Notes under the pieces: model-generated | Database searches by the model: none | What the model saw: the letters and a program-made list of their open reading frames with translations, nothing else | Told to the model about the DNA's origin: nothing | Position numbers and translations under genes: made by a program | NCBI GenBank assembly: GCA_024138025.1 | Contig: JAMXBD010000715.1 | Location: 186,001 to 250,000 of the forward strand | Direction of reading: 5' to 3' | Origin: Combretum micranthum | Taxonomy: Eukaryota; Streptophyta; Magnoliopsida; Myrtales; Combretaceae | DNA length: 64,000 nucleotides | Shown: positions 1 to 12,116 of the stretch, piece after piece | How positions within the stretch are numbered: position 1 is the first letter of the stretch | How the letters are laid out: every line of letters starts with the position of its first letter

Positions 1-814
1 TTCAATTGGAGTAACATGTAGTTCCCAGTAGCTTGCCTATCAAATTTAGAAACTTTACTGCTTAGCATGTTTTGTGTTCTAACTCCACAAGGAGATGACA
101 AGCTTTTTCTTACAGCATGCGATATGGGGACATACTAATTGGGTTCATGTAAGTTGTTCAGTAGGCCCAAAGTGCATCATTAAGCTTTAGCGACCAATCC
201 TTCCTTGATGAATTGACTATCTTCTTTAAGATTTGCTTAAGCTCTCTATTAGATAGCTTTACTTGGCTACTTGTTTGAGGATGACAAGGTGTGGCTACTT
301 GTTTATTACATAAACGAGTACCCCCATCACTTATAATCGCTCGTGGTGTCCCAAACCTAATGAAGATTTCCTTTTTCAAGAATTTGAGTACTCTTTGTGC
401 GTCATTAGTTGGAAGAGCCAAAGCTTCCACCCACTTAGATGTATAGTCAACAACAACAAGGATATACTTGTTATTAAAGGATGATCGGAATGGTCCCATG
501 AAGTCAATCCTCTAAACATCAAAGATCTCAATCACTATAATGCCATGCTGAGGCATCTCATGGCTCTTGGAAATGTTCCCTGTATGTTGGCATTGATTAA
601 AACTTTGCAGAAAAGTACGACAATCCTTGAACAAAGTAGGCCATTAAAATCCACATTGAAGTACTTTGGCTGTGGTCCTTTCAACACCAAAATGACCACC
701 AGCTTCTCGACTACAATAATGATGAAGTATGTCGGCAATCTTAGATGTTGGTATATATCACCTAATTTCTTGGTCGGCACAACTTTTAAAAAGGTACGAC
801 GCATCCTAGAAATA
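1..814 (-). pseudogene. Element A integrase, partial at window edge
   Basis: The DDE core is readable at 158-499: VVVDYTSKWVEALALPTN (first Asp), RAIISDGGTRLCNKQ (second Asp), then VATPCHPQTSSQVKLSNREL (Glu). Between CNKQ and VATPCHPQ the segment usually present in Athila integrases is missing, an internal in-frame deletion of roughly 15 codons. The N-terminal zinc-finger region (about 535-815) is degraded and the C-terminus runs off the left edge. Confidence 0.88.
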
Positions 815-1499
815 TTACTTAACCTCAAGTAAAAAATTTCTTTTCTGGTGATGAGAAATTTTGTATGGCAAAACACCTGTAACCAAGTAATTCACGATAT
901 CTGCATACCAAGGTGAATCTTTGATTGAGATTGCATACAGATACTCATTAGGGAAGGTCTCATTAATAGGTAACTTATCTTTCTCATATATAATCCTTGA
1001 AAGATGGTCAACCACAACATTTTTAATCCCCTCTTATCTTTGATTTCAATATCAAACTCCTGTAACAACAAAATCTACCTTATAAGCCTAGGCTTTGCAT
1101 CTGATTTCACCAACAAGTACTTGAGTGCATAATGATCAGTGTATACTATAACTTTGGAACCTATAAGATATTATCTAAATTTATCACAAGCAAACACTAC
1201 AGCTAGCAATTCCTTCTCTGTGGTAGCATAATTATGTTGTGCGCCATTCATTATCTTGTTAACATATAATATTACTTGAAAAACTCGGTTCCTTCACTGA
1301 CCAAGCACTATACCAACTGTTATGTCACTAGCATCACACATAAGTTCAAATGGCAACTCCCAATCCGGTGCCACAATTACAGGTGCAGTGCTCAATTTTT
1401 CTTTCAGTAGTTCAAATGCTTGAAGGCATGATTCATCAAATGAAAACGGACCATCCTTCTCTAATAAAGTGGAAAGAGGTCTTGCTATGTTAGAAAAGT
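815..1499 (-). pseudogene. Element A RNase H and connection region, broken
   Basis: Translating the minus strand gives ELMCDASDITVGIVLGQ near 1,345-1,295 and [19 protein letters not shown] near 1,155-1,095, the catalytic-Asp boxes of gypsy RNase H. They are followed by VDHLSRI and a PWYADIVNYL segment at 1,015-815 that links to the integrase zinc finger. The catalytic Asp residues of the two boxes seen are present, but stop codons interrupt the frame, so the domain is non-functional. Confidence 0.87.
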
Positions 1500-2542
1500 C
1501 CTTGATAAACTTCTAGAAAACCTAGCATATCCAAGAAAACTCTAAATTCCCTTCACATTAACCGGTGGTGGTGGCTTTGAAATAACTTCAACTTTGGCTT
1601 TATCCACCTCAATTCCTTTACTTGAAATCTTGTGGCCAAGCACTATACCCTCTCGCACCATGAAGTGACACTTCTCCTAATTCAAAACTAAGTGAGTGTC
1701 CTTACATCTCTTAAGCACAAAAGACAAGTTCTCTAAACATTTATCAAATGAAGCTCCATATATAAAAAAAAAATATCCTTGAAAACTTTAATGAATTTCT
1801 TAATCATATCAAACAACAATGCCAGCATGCATCTTTCGAGTGTCGATGATGCATTGCAAAGACCAAAAGGCATGCGCCTAAATGCAAAAGTGCTTATGGA
1901 TAGGTAAATGTAGTCTTCTCTTGATCCTCTAGAGCAATGGGTATCTGATTATAGCCCGAACATCCATCCAAGAAACAATAATACTCATGTCCTAACAGCC
2001 TCTCAAGCATTTGGTCAATGAAGGGTAGAGGGAAATGATCTTTTCGAGTAGCGTCATTTAGTTTGTGGTAGTCAATGCATACTCTCCATCTAGTCACAGT
2101 TTGGGTCGGTATAATTCATTCTTTTCATTCTTCAAAACTATCATACCCCTTTTTTGAGGTACCACTTGGAACTTACCCACTTGCTATCAGAAATAAGATC
2201 AATGATCCTAGCATCCAGAAGCTTCAACACCTCCTTTTTCACTACTTCTTTCAAAGTAGGATCGAGTCGTCTCTGTGGTTGGAATGTAAGCTTGCATTCA
2301 GCTTCCATAAGAATTCTATGTGTACATATTGATGGATAAATTCCTTAAATGTCTACAGTGGTCCACCCTATAGCCTCTTTATATCTTCTAAGAACCTCAA
2401 TCAACTTACTTTCTTGCTCAAATGACAACTCCAAGGAAATGATGACTAGTATTGTCTCTTTTTCACCTAAAAACACATACCTAATATGATTAGGAAGCTG
2501 TTTCAACTCAAGTGTAGGGGGCTTCTTTATGGATAAAATCAA
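1500..2542 (-). pseudogene. Element A reverse transcriptase, broken
   Basis: The N-terminal part (2,345-2,542) has the linker LELKQLPNHIRYVFLGE. The central part (1,894-2,097) has WRVCIDYHKLNDATRKDHFP and YCFLDGCSGYNQI, the palm motifs of Ty3/gypsy RT, including the first catalytic Asp of FLDG. The second catalytic box, FMDDF, is not visible at its expected place. A run of ten A (plus strand, about 1,766-1,775) lies there instead, next to the readable GASFDKCLENL, which suggests a small deletion. Several frameshifts separate the pieces. Confidence 0.88.
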
Positions 2543-2894
2543 TGTATTAGTGCTGGCTTTTAACTATTCAAACTTAGGTGGCCTCAACCAAGCTCCTGCA
2601 GCTCTATCTACCAAAGAAATCTAAACCACATCTTCCTCATTAGTCTCATGGTCATTAATCAAGTCAGGCATCACTAGCAATTTTTCCTCTTCCAAAATTT
2701 CATCTTCAGCTATGTCATGAGAGATATGAAGATAATCTTTATCATCACTCCAATCCTATGATAGCACATGCTTAGCATATCCACTCATCTCAAATGCATC
2801 ATCTTTGAATTTTTGAACTAGCTAATCAACCACATCCACATGGAAACAAGTCTCACTACCAGCTAGGTGCCTGAAAGTTCTAAAAACATCAAAA

Positions 2895-3325
2895 GTGACT
2901 TGCTCATCCATGACCCTAAGTGTTAACTTTCCTTATGCTACATCCATCAAAGTTTGCCCAGTAGCCAAGAATGGTCTCCCTAAAATCAAGGGTATCTCTC
3001 AGTCTTCTTCCATATCAAGAAGAATAAATTCTACTGGAAAAATAAATTTATCCACTTTGACCAACATATCTTTCACTATCTCTCTAGGATGCTTAATACT
3101 TCTATTGGCTAGCTGTAAAGATACTATAGTTGGTTTACATTCTCTTAGCCCCAACTTCTTGAAAATTGATAAAGACATAAGATTAATGCTTGCTCCAAGC
3201 TCACACAATGCCTTATCAAAGTATGATTCACTAATGATACATGGGATAGTAAAGCTGTCCGGGTCTTTTAACTTTAGTGGCAACTTGTTTTGAAGAATAA
3301 TTGTACACTCATGGGTTAACATCAT
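2895..3325 (-). pseudogene. Element A aspartic protease, broken
   Basis: Retropepsin-like domain after gag. The visible protein carries DPDSFTIPCIISESYFDKAL and then CELGASINLMSLSIFKKLGL. Plant gypsy proteases normally have a catalytic D(L/S)GA box. Here the position corresponding to the catalytic Asp is Glu (ELGASINLM), so the copy would be inactive even if expressed. The downstream VKVDKFIFPVEFILLDMEED also matches the family. Confidence 0.85.
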
Positions 3326-3334
3326 TGTCTCATG

Positions 3335-5110
3335 TTAAGCTATTTTCATTTTCTTGGTGAGGATTTCTTTCATGAACTTTACGTGGGATGGCATTTGCTC
3401 TACTGCATCCATGAATGGGATGTTAATATGCAACTTCTTAAAAACTTCCAAAGACTTTGCAAATCGATGATCCAATTGTTGCTGCTTCAACCTCTTAGGG
3501 AATGGAATAAGTAGAACATAGGGCTTCATTTCATGCTTCTTTTTCTTTACTTCCTCCACCTCTCTTTTCCTCTTATCATGGCTAGATGGTAGCACATCCA
3601 TCTTTCTTTCTCTTGAAATTTCAGCTTTTTCCTCATTCTTTTCAATCTCTTTGTCATCACTTGATTTACTTTTCTTAACAATCTCTTGCTTACCCATCTC
3701 TTTACTTTTCTTGTCATCACTTTTCTTCAACTCTTTTCCACTTCTTAGAGTAATTGCCTTCACTTCCTCCTTAGGATTCTTTTCAATGGTGCTTGGAAGA
3801 GCACCTTGAGGATGATTCTTTGATCCTTTAGACAATTGAGCTAGCTGATGTTGCAAGTCCTGAATTATAGCTTCTTGATTATTTGACTTGGCCAACAACT
3901 TTTGTAACAACTTTATTGTGGTATCATTCTTATCCTCCTCTTTTTGTGGAATTGATGGATATTTAATCATAGATAGTGATGGTCTAGGAGCATTTGCATC
4001 TCTCTATCTCATGTTTCGATGATCCTTCTGACCTAAATTGTATGTATTCGAATAAGGATTATAGTTCCCAGCTCCTCTATCAAACTTGTTCACAAAGTTC
4101 ATTTACTCATTGCTTGGACTAGAACTAGGAGCATAGGAATCTCCAATTGAATAATCTGAAAAGCTCATAAGAGGATCACCATGAGGCATAACATCCATGC
4201 TTGGCATATGACTTAGTGCTACACTTGACGTAGGTTACATTCTACTCATTTTTTTTGTAAGTGATGCCACTTGTGCTTGTAGTTTTGAAACCGTATCTGA
4301 TTCATACATGGTAGCCACTTATCTTGGTCTATTTCTTTCACTATTCCAATTTAATGCATTCCTTACGATTTCTTCAATAAGCTCATAAGTCTCAAGAGCA
4401 CTTTTTTTCATTAAACTACCACCTGCTATAGCATCAAATTGTTTTCAATTGATCACCAAGAGAAGTATAGAACATCCTTACCAAATCACATAAAGAAATC
4501 TTATGGTGAGAGTGACGTCTAAGGAGTTCCTTAAATCTTTTCTAGATTTCATAAAGTGCTTCATCCTCATACCGGCGGAAGAAACAGATCTCATTGTGCA
4601 ATTAGATGGTCTTTGGGTGGAAAAAAACTTCTCTAAAAGATTTTGGGCCACCTAATCCTAACTAGTCAATGAATGTGGGGGTAAAGAATTCAACCAACTC
4701 TTTTCCTTGTCCCGAAGAGAAAAAGGTAAAAACCTAAGGCGTATTGCATCATTTGAGACCCCATTGCTCTTGATAGTAGCACAAATTTGTAGGAAATTCA
4801 TTAAGTGATCATGTGGGTCTTCAAAAGTTCCTCCACCAAATTGATTAACTTGCACCATTTGTATTAAAGTAAGCTTCAACTCAAAATTGTTTGCTTGTGT
4901 TGCTGGCCATGCTATGGATGGTGCAACTCCATCAACTATAGGCATAAAGTACTCCCACATCGGTTTATGATGTTCATTTCCAATAACTTGAATTACATCA
5001 TTTCTATTCCCATTATCTTGATTTGGATTGTTCCCATTTCCATTTCCTTTGTGTCCCTCATCTCTGTTTGGATCATTTTCATTCCTGTTTCTTTCCATTA
5101 TTATTCTCAA
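3335..5110 (-). pseudogene. gag: Element A gag, broken
   Basis: Capsid/nucleocapsid precursor of element A. The N-terminal piece (4,658-5,110) has an Asn/Gly-rich leader and then FELKLTLIQMVQVNQFGG and DPHDHLMNFLQIC, the plant gypsy gag core. The C-terminal piece (3,335-3,970) holds a coiled-coil-like segment, a long Lys/Glu-rich linker with AITLRSGKEL, and then the HINIPFMDAVEQMPSHVKFM stretch that leads into protease. The two open pieces are separated by about 690 bp (3,971-4,657) with in-frame stops. No zinc knuckle was identified. It is not expected to make protein. Confidence 0.85.
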
Positions 5111-5351
5111 GATTGGCTCTTCTTTCTCTCAATTCCTGATGAAATGTTCTATCAATCTTAGGATCAAAAAGTAATGCCAAGTCTAATACTTCTTCACCTG
5201 ACATACAAGAATAAACAAATCAAAGCAAACTATTTTTTTTTTTTTTGAAATTTTTAGAATTTTTGAAATCTTTATGTGATTTTCAAATTTTCAATTTTTT
5301 TCAAGTTAGTCTAAGGGATTAATTACTAACCTAATATTAGCAACCAAAGCC

Positions 5352-5368
5352 CCCCGACAATGGCGCCA
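5352..5368 (-). other. Primer binding site, tRNA-Asp type
   Basis: Minus strand reads TGGCGCCATTGTCGGGG immediately downstream of the LTR end. It is complementary to the 3' end of plant tRNA-Asp with about two mismatches. This is the usual primer of Athila-like elements and fixes the orientation and the LTR boundary of element A. Confidence 0.9.
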
Positions 5369-5373
5369 AAATT

Positions 5374-7239
5374 TGACTGATTGCTACTTATACGCTTTTT
5401 TAAATTTTAAAATCTGTTTATAAGCACAAATTAACCGACTAGTAGAAACCACGTGCATATGCAGCAAAGATTACTGATGAGACGAAGTCGAACCACAGGG
5501 AGCTAATGACTAATTACTAGGTATTCGAATTTCTCCCTAAGCTATGCTATCAAAAATCAAATTTTAAATTAATCCATTAAATTGTGATTAACTAAAAACT
5601 AAACTAATGAATTGAATTGAATACTTTAAACCGAATGCTCAAGTAACACAAATGAGGGTTTCAAGTTTAGGAGATGCTGAAAACAATTAGGAAAAAATGC
5701 ACTTATATTTTCATTTGAATTGAATTGATACCTCAAGTTGATATTGAAACTAATTACTTGTGATTTAACCAAACTCACCAGAGCTTTCCCACCTCCCGCA
5801 GTAGTGAAATTCTGATCATAGCATAAATCATCCTACAAAGGCAATTCATCTATAATTATTATTTGCTCACACTGAAATTACTAATCTAGTTAAAATTACA
5901 AATTAAGCACCGCCAAGTGACCCAAAATTATAATTTTAACTGCATTAAGAAAATGAGTTCGTGAATTTCATCAAAAACTTGCATATCCTTATGATAAATT
6001 TATTTCAAAAACCTAAGTTGTATTCATACGGATTATCAAATCTCTCTCGAGTATTTCTAATCCTAATCCATTTAATCAATATGGGCCCAAAATTAATCAA
6101 ATATATCATTAACAACAATAGTTAAATTCCCAAATAATCAAATAGCAACATCAAAATAAGTCAAATGATCTAATTCATCAAATCCATCAATGCATATTCA
6201 TGATTACATTAAGCACAACATCTCAAACATACAATTAAGCAATAAACATAATAGATAGGGATTGAAAACACCTTAAGAGAAATTTCATTCATCAAAGTCT
6301 TCAAATCCATAAACCCAATGAATTAGGCATTTCTTGATTGTATCAAAACCCTAAAATCACCTCTGAATGTTGCTAAAATAATAGGGTTTTAGTACTCTAT
6401 GGTTGAAACACATACACACATATTTTTGCTTGCTCTTTGTTGCCTAGGGTTTCTTTCTTCTCCTCTCCTCCCAAAAATCAACAAAAGATGTATTTATAGT
6501 AAAAAAATAACACATGAAGATACATTAGTAAAATTTTCCTATACGCCAGCGGCCTTGATTTCGTAAATGTCAACCTTCATTATGTAAAAAAAATTTTGAG
6601 AGCAAAAGATGACTTTATGCTGGCTCAAGGCCAGTGGCATTAAAGTTCCAGTAGTCGATATACATATAGGAAAAATAAAGGCTGGGTGAACTCTGTTTCT
6701 ACACAGGTAGTGTTAACGTTACTACTTAAAATCTCGAATCTGTGGACATTCAAAGCTAGCATTAAGCTAACAGTATAGGATCTTCAGGTTGCCGGCATAC
6801 AAATGAAATTGAAAGCTGGTTGAATTATGTCTTGTAAGCTAGAATTGTTGTTGCTAGTGTTAAAGATTTTGATTATATCCATTGTCTAAGTCAGCTCAAC
6901 ACTGGCGACGTAAGTCTACCTAGGTGTCGGTGTACATTGTAAATTGTGGACACTGATGGAAATTTCTGAAGAATGCTGGTAGCTTATGGTTTGTTGATTG
7001 AAGGTCGATGTTCAAGGTTGGCGACCTACATTCTTAATTGATTGGCCTACTTTCTGCTATTCTCTAAATTTGCTTAAATCTCTTCTCCATTGTTTGTATA
7101 TGTTGTCTAAGACCTTCATGATCTAAAATATCACAATGAACACATATAATTACCAATTCTTTAAGATTTCTATAAAATCAATAATGATTAAGCCTAGTTT
7201 GATCAATGAAAAGTGAGTATATTATGACTTTATCAGTCA
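5374..7239 (-). repeat. 5' LTR of element A (1,866 bp)
   Basis: On the plus strand the repeat begins TGACTGATTGC at 5,374 and ends TATCAGTCA at 7,239. Read on the minus strand it therefore starts TGACTGAT and ends ATCAGTCA, an 8-base terminal inverted repeat with canonical TG/CA ends. The inner end lies 5 bases from the primer binding site. The length fits Athila LTRs. The stretch 6,545-7,030 is unusually GC-rich for the region and contains repeated GCCGGC/CTGGCG-type words. The partner LTR is beyond the left edge, so the ends come from one copy only. Confidence 0.85.
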
Positions 7240-8164
7240 TACATTGCTTCACTATCATCTTTCAAACTTCACATACATACTATTTCAAGCTCAAATAAAT
7301 AATGTATAGCACAAAAATTAAAAAGTCCTAAATTTTTCGAAACCCTAGATAAGATTTCTAAGTAAAACGAAAGCCCAAAACTAACAACTCAAGAAAAATA
7401 TGTTGATGGAGAGAAAAGGTAACGATCAAACCTTACTTAGTATTGTTGATGATGAATTCATGATTGAGTATTAATTGATTAAGACAGAGTGAGTGAAAAA
7501 GTAATGTTTTTGTTTCAAAATTTTTTTCTAAATGAAGAAGAAGAAAGTGAAAACACAATAGAATAAAAGAACATTTTTCTTAGAACCAGCTTTTATATGA
7601 CTAGAAACACGGGGTATACACGACTATTTATTTCTCACCATGCTTCATTATGTACAAAATTACTTAAAACACTCTTAAAAGCACAAGTAAAACACGTAAA
7701 TCTTTAATCCAGCATGTTTCTTACGGTGGATAGGATGCAAGATCTTCTTTAAAAACACAACGTATCCACGATGGATTATATCATACCATGCTTCTTAATA
7801 TTTTAAATAGGAATACTAACATCTCTTAAATACGGTATGAAAACGGTGTATCATATTGTCTTGTGCTTCTTTCTGTCTATTATACACACAACTCACCAAG
7901 AAAAACATGACACAAACATGAGGGGATTCATTCCATTGTGTTTCTAATGAAAATGAAATCCATAAAAAATACGACATCCACATGACAATGTCTATCTTAC
8001 CTTGCTTCTTTTTGCTTTCTATGTAACCACTAAAATCATTGAAACATGGTTAAAACATTGCAATAGGTATTCCCTCATGTTTCTTTTTATATAGCACTGG
8101 TTCCTAAATTTAGTGTAGCATAGAGAATACATAATAAATTCTATATGATTGTGCTTTTTTTTGT

Positions 8165-8236
8165 ATTTTATTTTTCAAAAAGATTTGTTCCATGTTAGTG
8201 TATTTTATTTTCAAAAAGATTTGTTCCATGTTAGTG
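8165..8236. repeat. 36-bp direct tandem duplication
   Basis: Two near-identical copies of a 36-base unit containing TCAAAAAGATTTGTTCCATG (starting 8,175 and 8,211) lie head to tail, differing by a single T. The duplication is in the 3' non-coding part of element B and looks like a replication-slippage event. It accounts for the repetitive short open frames here, which are not genes. Confidence 0.95.
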
Positions 8237-8270
8237 TTCATTTTTTTCCCATAAACTATTTTCAAACTCC

Positions 8271-8292
8271 ATATATATATATATATATATAT
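8271..8292. repeat. (AT)11 microsatellite
   Basis: Perfect AT dinucleotide run next to the 36-bp duplication. Confidence 0.97.
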
Positions 8293-8478
8293 TATAAAGA
8301 AAACAAAAAGATTAAAAATAAAACAAATTAGACATAGGTTGCCTTCTAAGTAGTGCTCGTTTAATGTTATTAGCTCGACATAATCACACAAGTTTTAATT
8401 TCAATATGGGCTTATGTGAAGTTGAAACTCCTCTTTTTGAGAGAGTTCATTATCATTGCCTAAATATAATTTTAACAA

Positions 8479-9600
8479 CTAACCATTTTCTTTAAATTTC
8501 CCTGAAGTTGGGTGTTCTACCTCTATAGTGCCATATAGGAAAACCTTAGTCACTATGAAAAGACCTGACCACCTAGATTGTAATTTTCTAGGAAAAGGTC
8601 TGAGTCGAGAGTTATATAATAAAACTCTATCACTTTCTTGGAAATTTTTGGACTGTCTAAACCTTTGGTCATGATATTTCTTGTTCCTTTCCTTATAGAG
8701 CTTAGAACTTTCATAAGCCATAGCCTTTCACTCATTCAACTCATTTAATTGGAACAATCTCTTTCTCTTAGCATCATTTAAATCATAATCTACTCTCTTG
8801 ATTACCTAATAAGCTTTATATTCTAGTTCAATAGGCAGATGGCAAGCCCTTCCATAAACTAACCTATAGGGTGTAGTCCCTAAAGGTGCCTTAAAGGTTG
8901 TTCTATATGCCTATAAAGCGTCCTCTAATTTGTTTGACCAATCCTTTCTATGATGAGCTACAGTCTTTTTCAAGATTCTTTTTATCTCCCTATAAGATAA
9001 TTCAACTTGATCGCTAGTTTGAGGATGATATGGGGTGGCTATCCTATGTGTTACACCATATCTCTTAAGCGCTTTTTCCATCTGTGAGTTACAAAAATGA
9101 GTACCACGATCACCTATAATAGAGGAACTTCGTTACCACCCTTGCGTCATTGGTACTTAAAGCCTCTACATCGACCCATTTGGAGACATAATCCACTGTT
9201 ACCAGAATATATTGATCTCCATTTGACTTAGGAAGGGACACATAAAATCAATACCCCATACATCAAACACTACACACTTTAGGATATATTTTTAGGGCAT
9301 TTCATCCTTTTTAGAGATGTTACCTGTTCTTTGACATCTGTCACATCTTGCGATAAAATGCTTGTGCATCTCTAAACATGGTAAGCCAGTAAAACCTACA
9401 TTCTAAGACTTTTTGGATATTCCTATTAGCACTATGGTATCCACCTATTAGTTTTGAATGACAATGTCCCAAAATTTTCCATCCTTTGGATGTAGAAACA
9501 CATCTCCTAATAATTTGATCTGCATAAAATCAAAAATAAGAATGGATCATCCCATATGTAGTACTTAAGATCTACAGAAAACTTCTTTCTTTGATGGGAA
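8479..9600 (-). pseudogene. Element B integrase, broken
   Basis: The C-terminal piece (8,479-8,721) reads ESSKLYKERNKKYHDQR, then RVLLYNSRLRPFPRKLQSRW and SGLFIVTKV, the post-core DNA-binding region of gypsy integrases. Upstream (8,800-9,250) the plus-strand text is the reverse complement of the core, recognisable by similarity to element A's integrase (the region describing the HPQTS box and the ISDGG box), but stops and a gap break it. The zinc-finger region lies around 9,300-9,560. Confidence 0.82.
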
Positions 9601-9605
9601 TTAAG

Positions 9606-10330
9606 TTATTTAGGTATGATTCTTGCTACTAGATAGTTTGCAATGTCTGTAAACCATGGGGTCTCTTCATCTATATCATTATTTATCCTAGTAATAGTGT
9701 ACAAATTTTCCTCTAGAAAAGTGTCGCCTATATCATCCTCATTTAATTTTTCTAACTGGGGATTTTCAAGCCTAGACATATGGTCAGCTACTAGATTCTC
9801 AGCTCCCTTCTTATCCCTGATTGCTATATCAAACTCTTGCAATAACATATTGGATCAGTCTAGGTTTGGCATCAGACTTTGACAATAAATACTTCAAGGT
9901 TGAATGGTTAGTGTATACTATTGTTTTAGATAAAATTAAATATGGTCTGAACCTATCAAAGGCAAAAACCATTGTTAGTAACTCTTTTTCAGTGGTAGTA
10001 TAATTCTCTTGAGCATCATTAAGAGTTTTACTAGCATAAAAGATCAGTTGGAAATGTTTTTCCTTTCGTTGTCGTAAGACCACTCCTACTGCATGATGAC
10101 TTTCATCACACATGACTTCAAAAGGAAAATTCCAATCCGGAGCAACCATGATTGGTGCTTTTGTTAACTTATCATTTATTAAATTAAATGCTTTTAAATA
10201 TTCCTCAATAAAATCAAAAGGGGTTTCTTTCTCCAATAATCTAGTCAGGGGTCATGATATTTTTGAAAAGTCCTTGATAAATCTAAGATAAAAACCTACA
10301 TGACCCAAAAAATTCTTAATAGCTTTTATC
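9606..10330 (-). pseudogene. Element B RNase H and connection region, broken
   Basis: Reads FPFEVMCDESHHAVGVVLRQ, then FYASKTLNDAQENYTTTEKE and VYTNHSTLKYLLSKSD, followed at 9,606-9,848 by VADHMSRLENP. Two catalytic-region changes are visible: the usual CDAS is CDES (first Asp kept, neighbour changed), and the usual YTDHS is YTNHS, which loses a catalytic Asp. The active-site change means the enzyme would be dead independently of the frameshifts. Confidence 0.88.
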
Positions 10331-10380
10331 AAAGAGGGAGGTTATTAATTGTTCCTATTTTGGTTGAATCAACCTATATG

Positions 10381-10424
10381 CCCTTATGAGAGATCTTGTG
10401 TCCCCTTATGAGAGATCTTGTGTC
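10381..10424. repeat. 22-bp tandem duplication inside element B pol
   Basis: CCCTTATGAGAGATCTTGTG plus TC occurs twice in a row (10,381-10,402 and 10,403-10,424). Because 22 is not a multiple of three, the duplication shifts the reading frame between RNase H and RT. This is a directly visible inactivating mutation. Confidence 0.95.
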
Positions 10425-10464
10425 CTAGTACTATTCCTTCTTGGACCATAAAATGATAGTTCTC

Positions 10465-11147
10465 TCAATTTAAAACCAATTTTATCTCCTCACATCTCTT
10501 TAAAATTGTATTTAAATTCCCTAAGCAATGATCAAAGGAGTCTTTAAATATAGGAAAATCATCTATAAACACCTCCATGCCATCTTCAATCAATCCATGA
10601 AACAAAATAATCATAAATCTTTGAAAAGTGGCAGGGGGTATGACAAAAACCAAAGTGCATTCAACGATAAGCAAATGTGCCAAAGGGACAAGTGAAGGTT
10701 ATCTTTTTTTAGTCTTCAAGATTAATGGAAATTTGAAAATAACCAGATATACCGTCAAGAAAACAATAACATAAATGTCTAGCTAATCTTTCTAACATTT
10801 GGTCCACAAAAGGTAAAGGAAAGTGATCTTTCCTAGTAGCTACATTTAATTTTCTATAATCTATACAAACTCTCCAGTCTGTAATGGTTCTCATTAGTAT
10901 AAGCTCATTCTTATCATTTGGCAAAATCGTCATTCCTCCTTTTTTAGGTACTACTTGTACCAGACTACCCCAAAGGCTATCCGATATAGCATATATTATA
11001 CATGCATCTAGGAGATTTATCACTTCCTTCTTTACTACATCTCTCATATTAGGATTTAATCTTCTTTATGATTGCACTACGACTTTAAAGCCTTCTTTTA
11101 ATATGATTTTACAAGTGCAAAAAGATAGATTAATTCCCTTAATATAA
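10465..11147 (-). pseudogene. Element B reverse transcriptase, broken
   Basis: Palm motifs are readable: WRVCIDYRKLNVATRKDHFP, YCFLDGISGYFQISI (first catalytic Asp), and in the next piece PPATFQRFMIILFHGLIEDG followed by MEVFIDDFPIF, the FxDDF catalytic box with both Asp retained. The two pieces (10,709-11,047 and 10,465-10,683) are in different frames. The N-terminal linker continues to about 11,150 with stop codons. Confidence 0.9.
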
Positions 11148-11545
11148 GCTAATTTCCAAAAAATTGCGTGCTTGTGTTCTCTTAGAACTTTCAATAATTT
11201 TTCTTCTTATTTTCAATAAATAGATGAAATGATCATAGGTAGTTAAAATCCTTCTCCAAATATACGTATTCTAAATAACTAGGGAGAGGTTTTAACTCTA
11301 AAGTTGGGGGATCTAAAATTGAAGGTTTTGCTGCCATCATATTTCTATCAATGTCTAAAAATCATTGTTTATCAATGACTTGTTTTTCCTCATCTTGTTT
11401 ATCCATCAAAGTTAAAAATTCAAGATTTATCATGTCTTCGTTACTTTCATTCATCAAACATATTTCTAAAGGATCATCACATAATAACTCCTAAAAACTT
11501 TAAGTAATAGCAATATCAATAGAAAAAAAAACATCATCATGATTC

Positions 11546-12116
11546 ATGGATTGTTTAATAGCAACAAGTATATTAACCGTCAAATTTTCATCTCCAACCC
11601 TTAAAGTCAATTTACAATCCTCTATATCGATGATAGCTCTAGTGCTAGCAAGGAAAAGTCATCTTAGAATCAATGGGACTTCTACCTTATCATACATGTC
11701 AAGTATCACAAAGTCTATCGGAAAAATAAAATTTTCTACTTTTACTAGAACATCCTATATAACACCTCTTGGAAACTTTACAAATCTATCAGCTAGTTGC
11801 AAGCTCATTTGTGTTGGTTGAGGGTCTCCTAGTCCTAGCTTTTTGAATAATTATAAGACATCAAATTTATACTAGCCCCTAAATCAGCTAAAGCTTTTTA
11901 CACATCTAAATCGCCAATCAAGTAAGGGATAGTAAAGCTACCTAGATCCTTTAATTTTTTTGGTAATCCGTTTTGCAAGATAGCGGAACATTCCTCACTA
12001 AGTGAGACATGAGAGAGATCCTCCAATTTCTTCTTGTTAGAGAGAAGATCCTTTAAAAACTTAATACATCGAGGCATCTGTACAAAAGCTTTAATAAATG
12101 GTAAGATGATATGCAA
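11546..12116 (-). pseudogene. Element B aspartic protease region, broken
   Basis: Minus-strand text from 12,116 down contains HIILPFIKAFVQMPRCIKF, ECSAILQNGLPKKLKDLGSF and TIPYLIGDLDV, which lead into a retropepsin domain, as in element A. The catalytic box around 11,880-11,840 is disrupted by stops. Recognition rests on order and on the parallel with element A. Confidence 0.75.

Larger units (their letters stand above)
1..7239 (-). mobile_element. Athila-like Ty3/gypsy retrotransposon A, 5' part, decayed
   Basis: Minus-strand LTR retrotransposon read from its 5' LTR (right) towards the left edge, where it leaves the window inside integrase. Order is LTR, tRNA-Asp-type primer site, gag, protease, reverse transcriptase, RNase H, integrase, the Ty3/gypsy order. 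The gag motif AITLRSGK, the protease ASINLM and the RNase H end VDHLSRI are characteristic of plant Athila-type elements. All domains carry stop codons or frameshifts, so the copy is dead. The outer 5' end is sharp (TGACTGAT) at 7,239. The 3' LTR lies outside the window, so target duplication cannot be tested here. Confidence 0.93.
7240..8478 (-). repeat. 3' untranslated region and probable truncated 3' LTR of element B
   Basis: AT-rich sequence between the end of B's integrase and element A. Positions 8,338-8,390 contain GGTTGCCTTCTAAGTAGTGC, which from memory resembles a segment found downstream of integrase in plant Athila-type elements. The left part (7,240-8,100) shares a style of words with B's 5' LTR (cac-gac-ataagcatgg, catgcttctt, tgtgtttctaa) but is too diverged to align reliably by eye. 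The LTR assignment is inference and a pairwise alignment would settle it. Confidence 0.45.

Noticed and set aside
8110..8391. Open frames around the (AT)n and 36-bp repeat
   Set aside because: They are repeat-derived low-complexity translations within element B's non-coding end.
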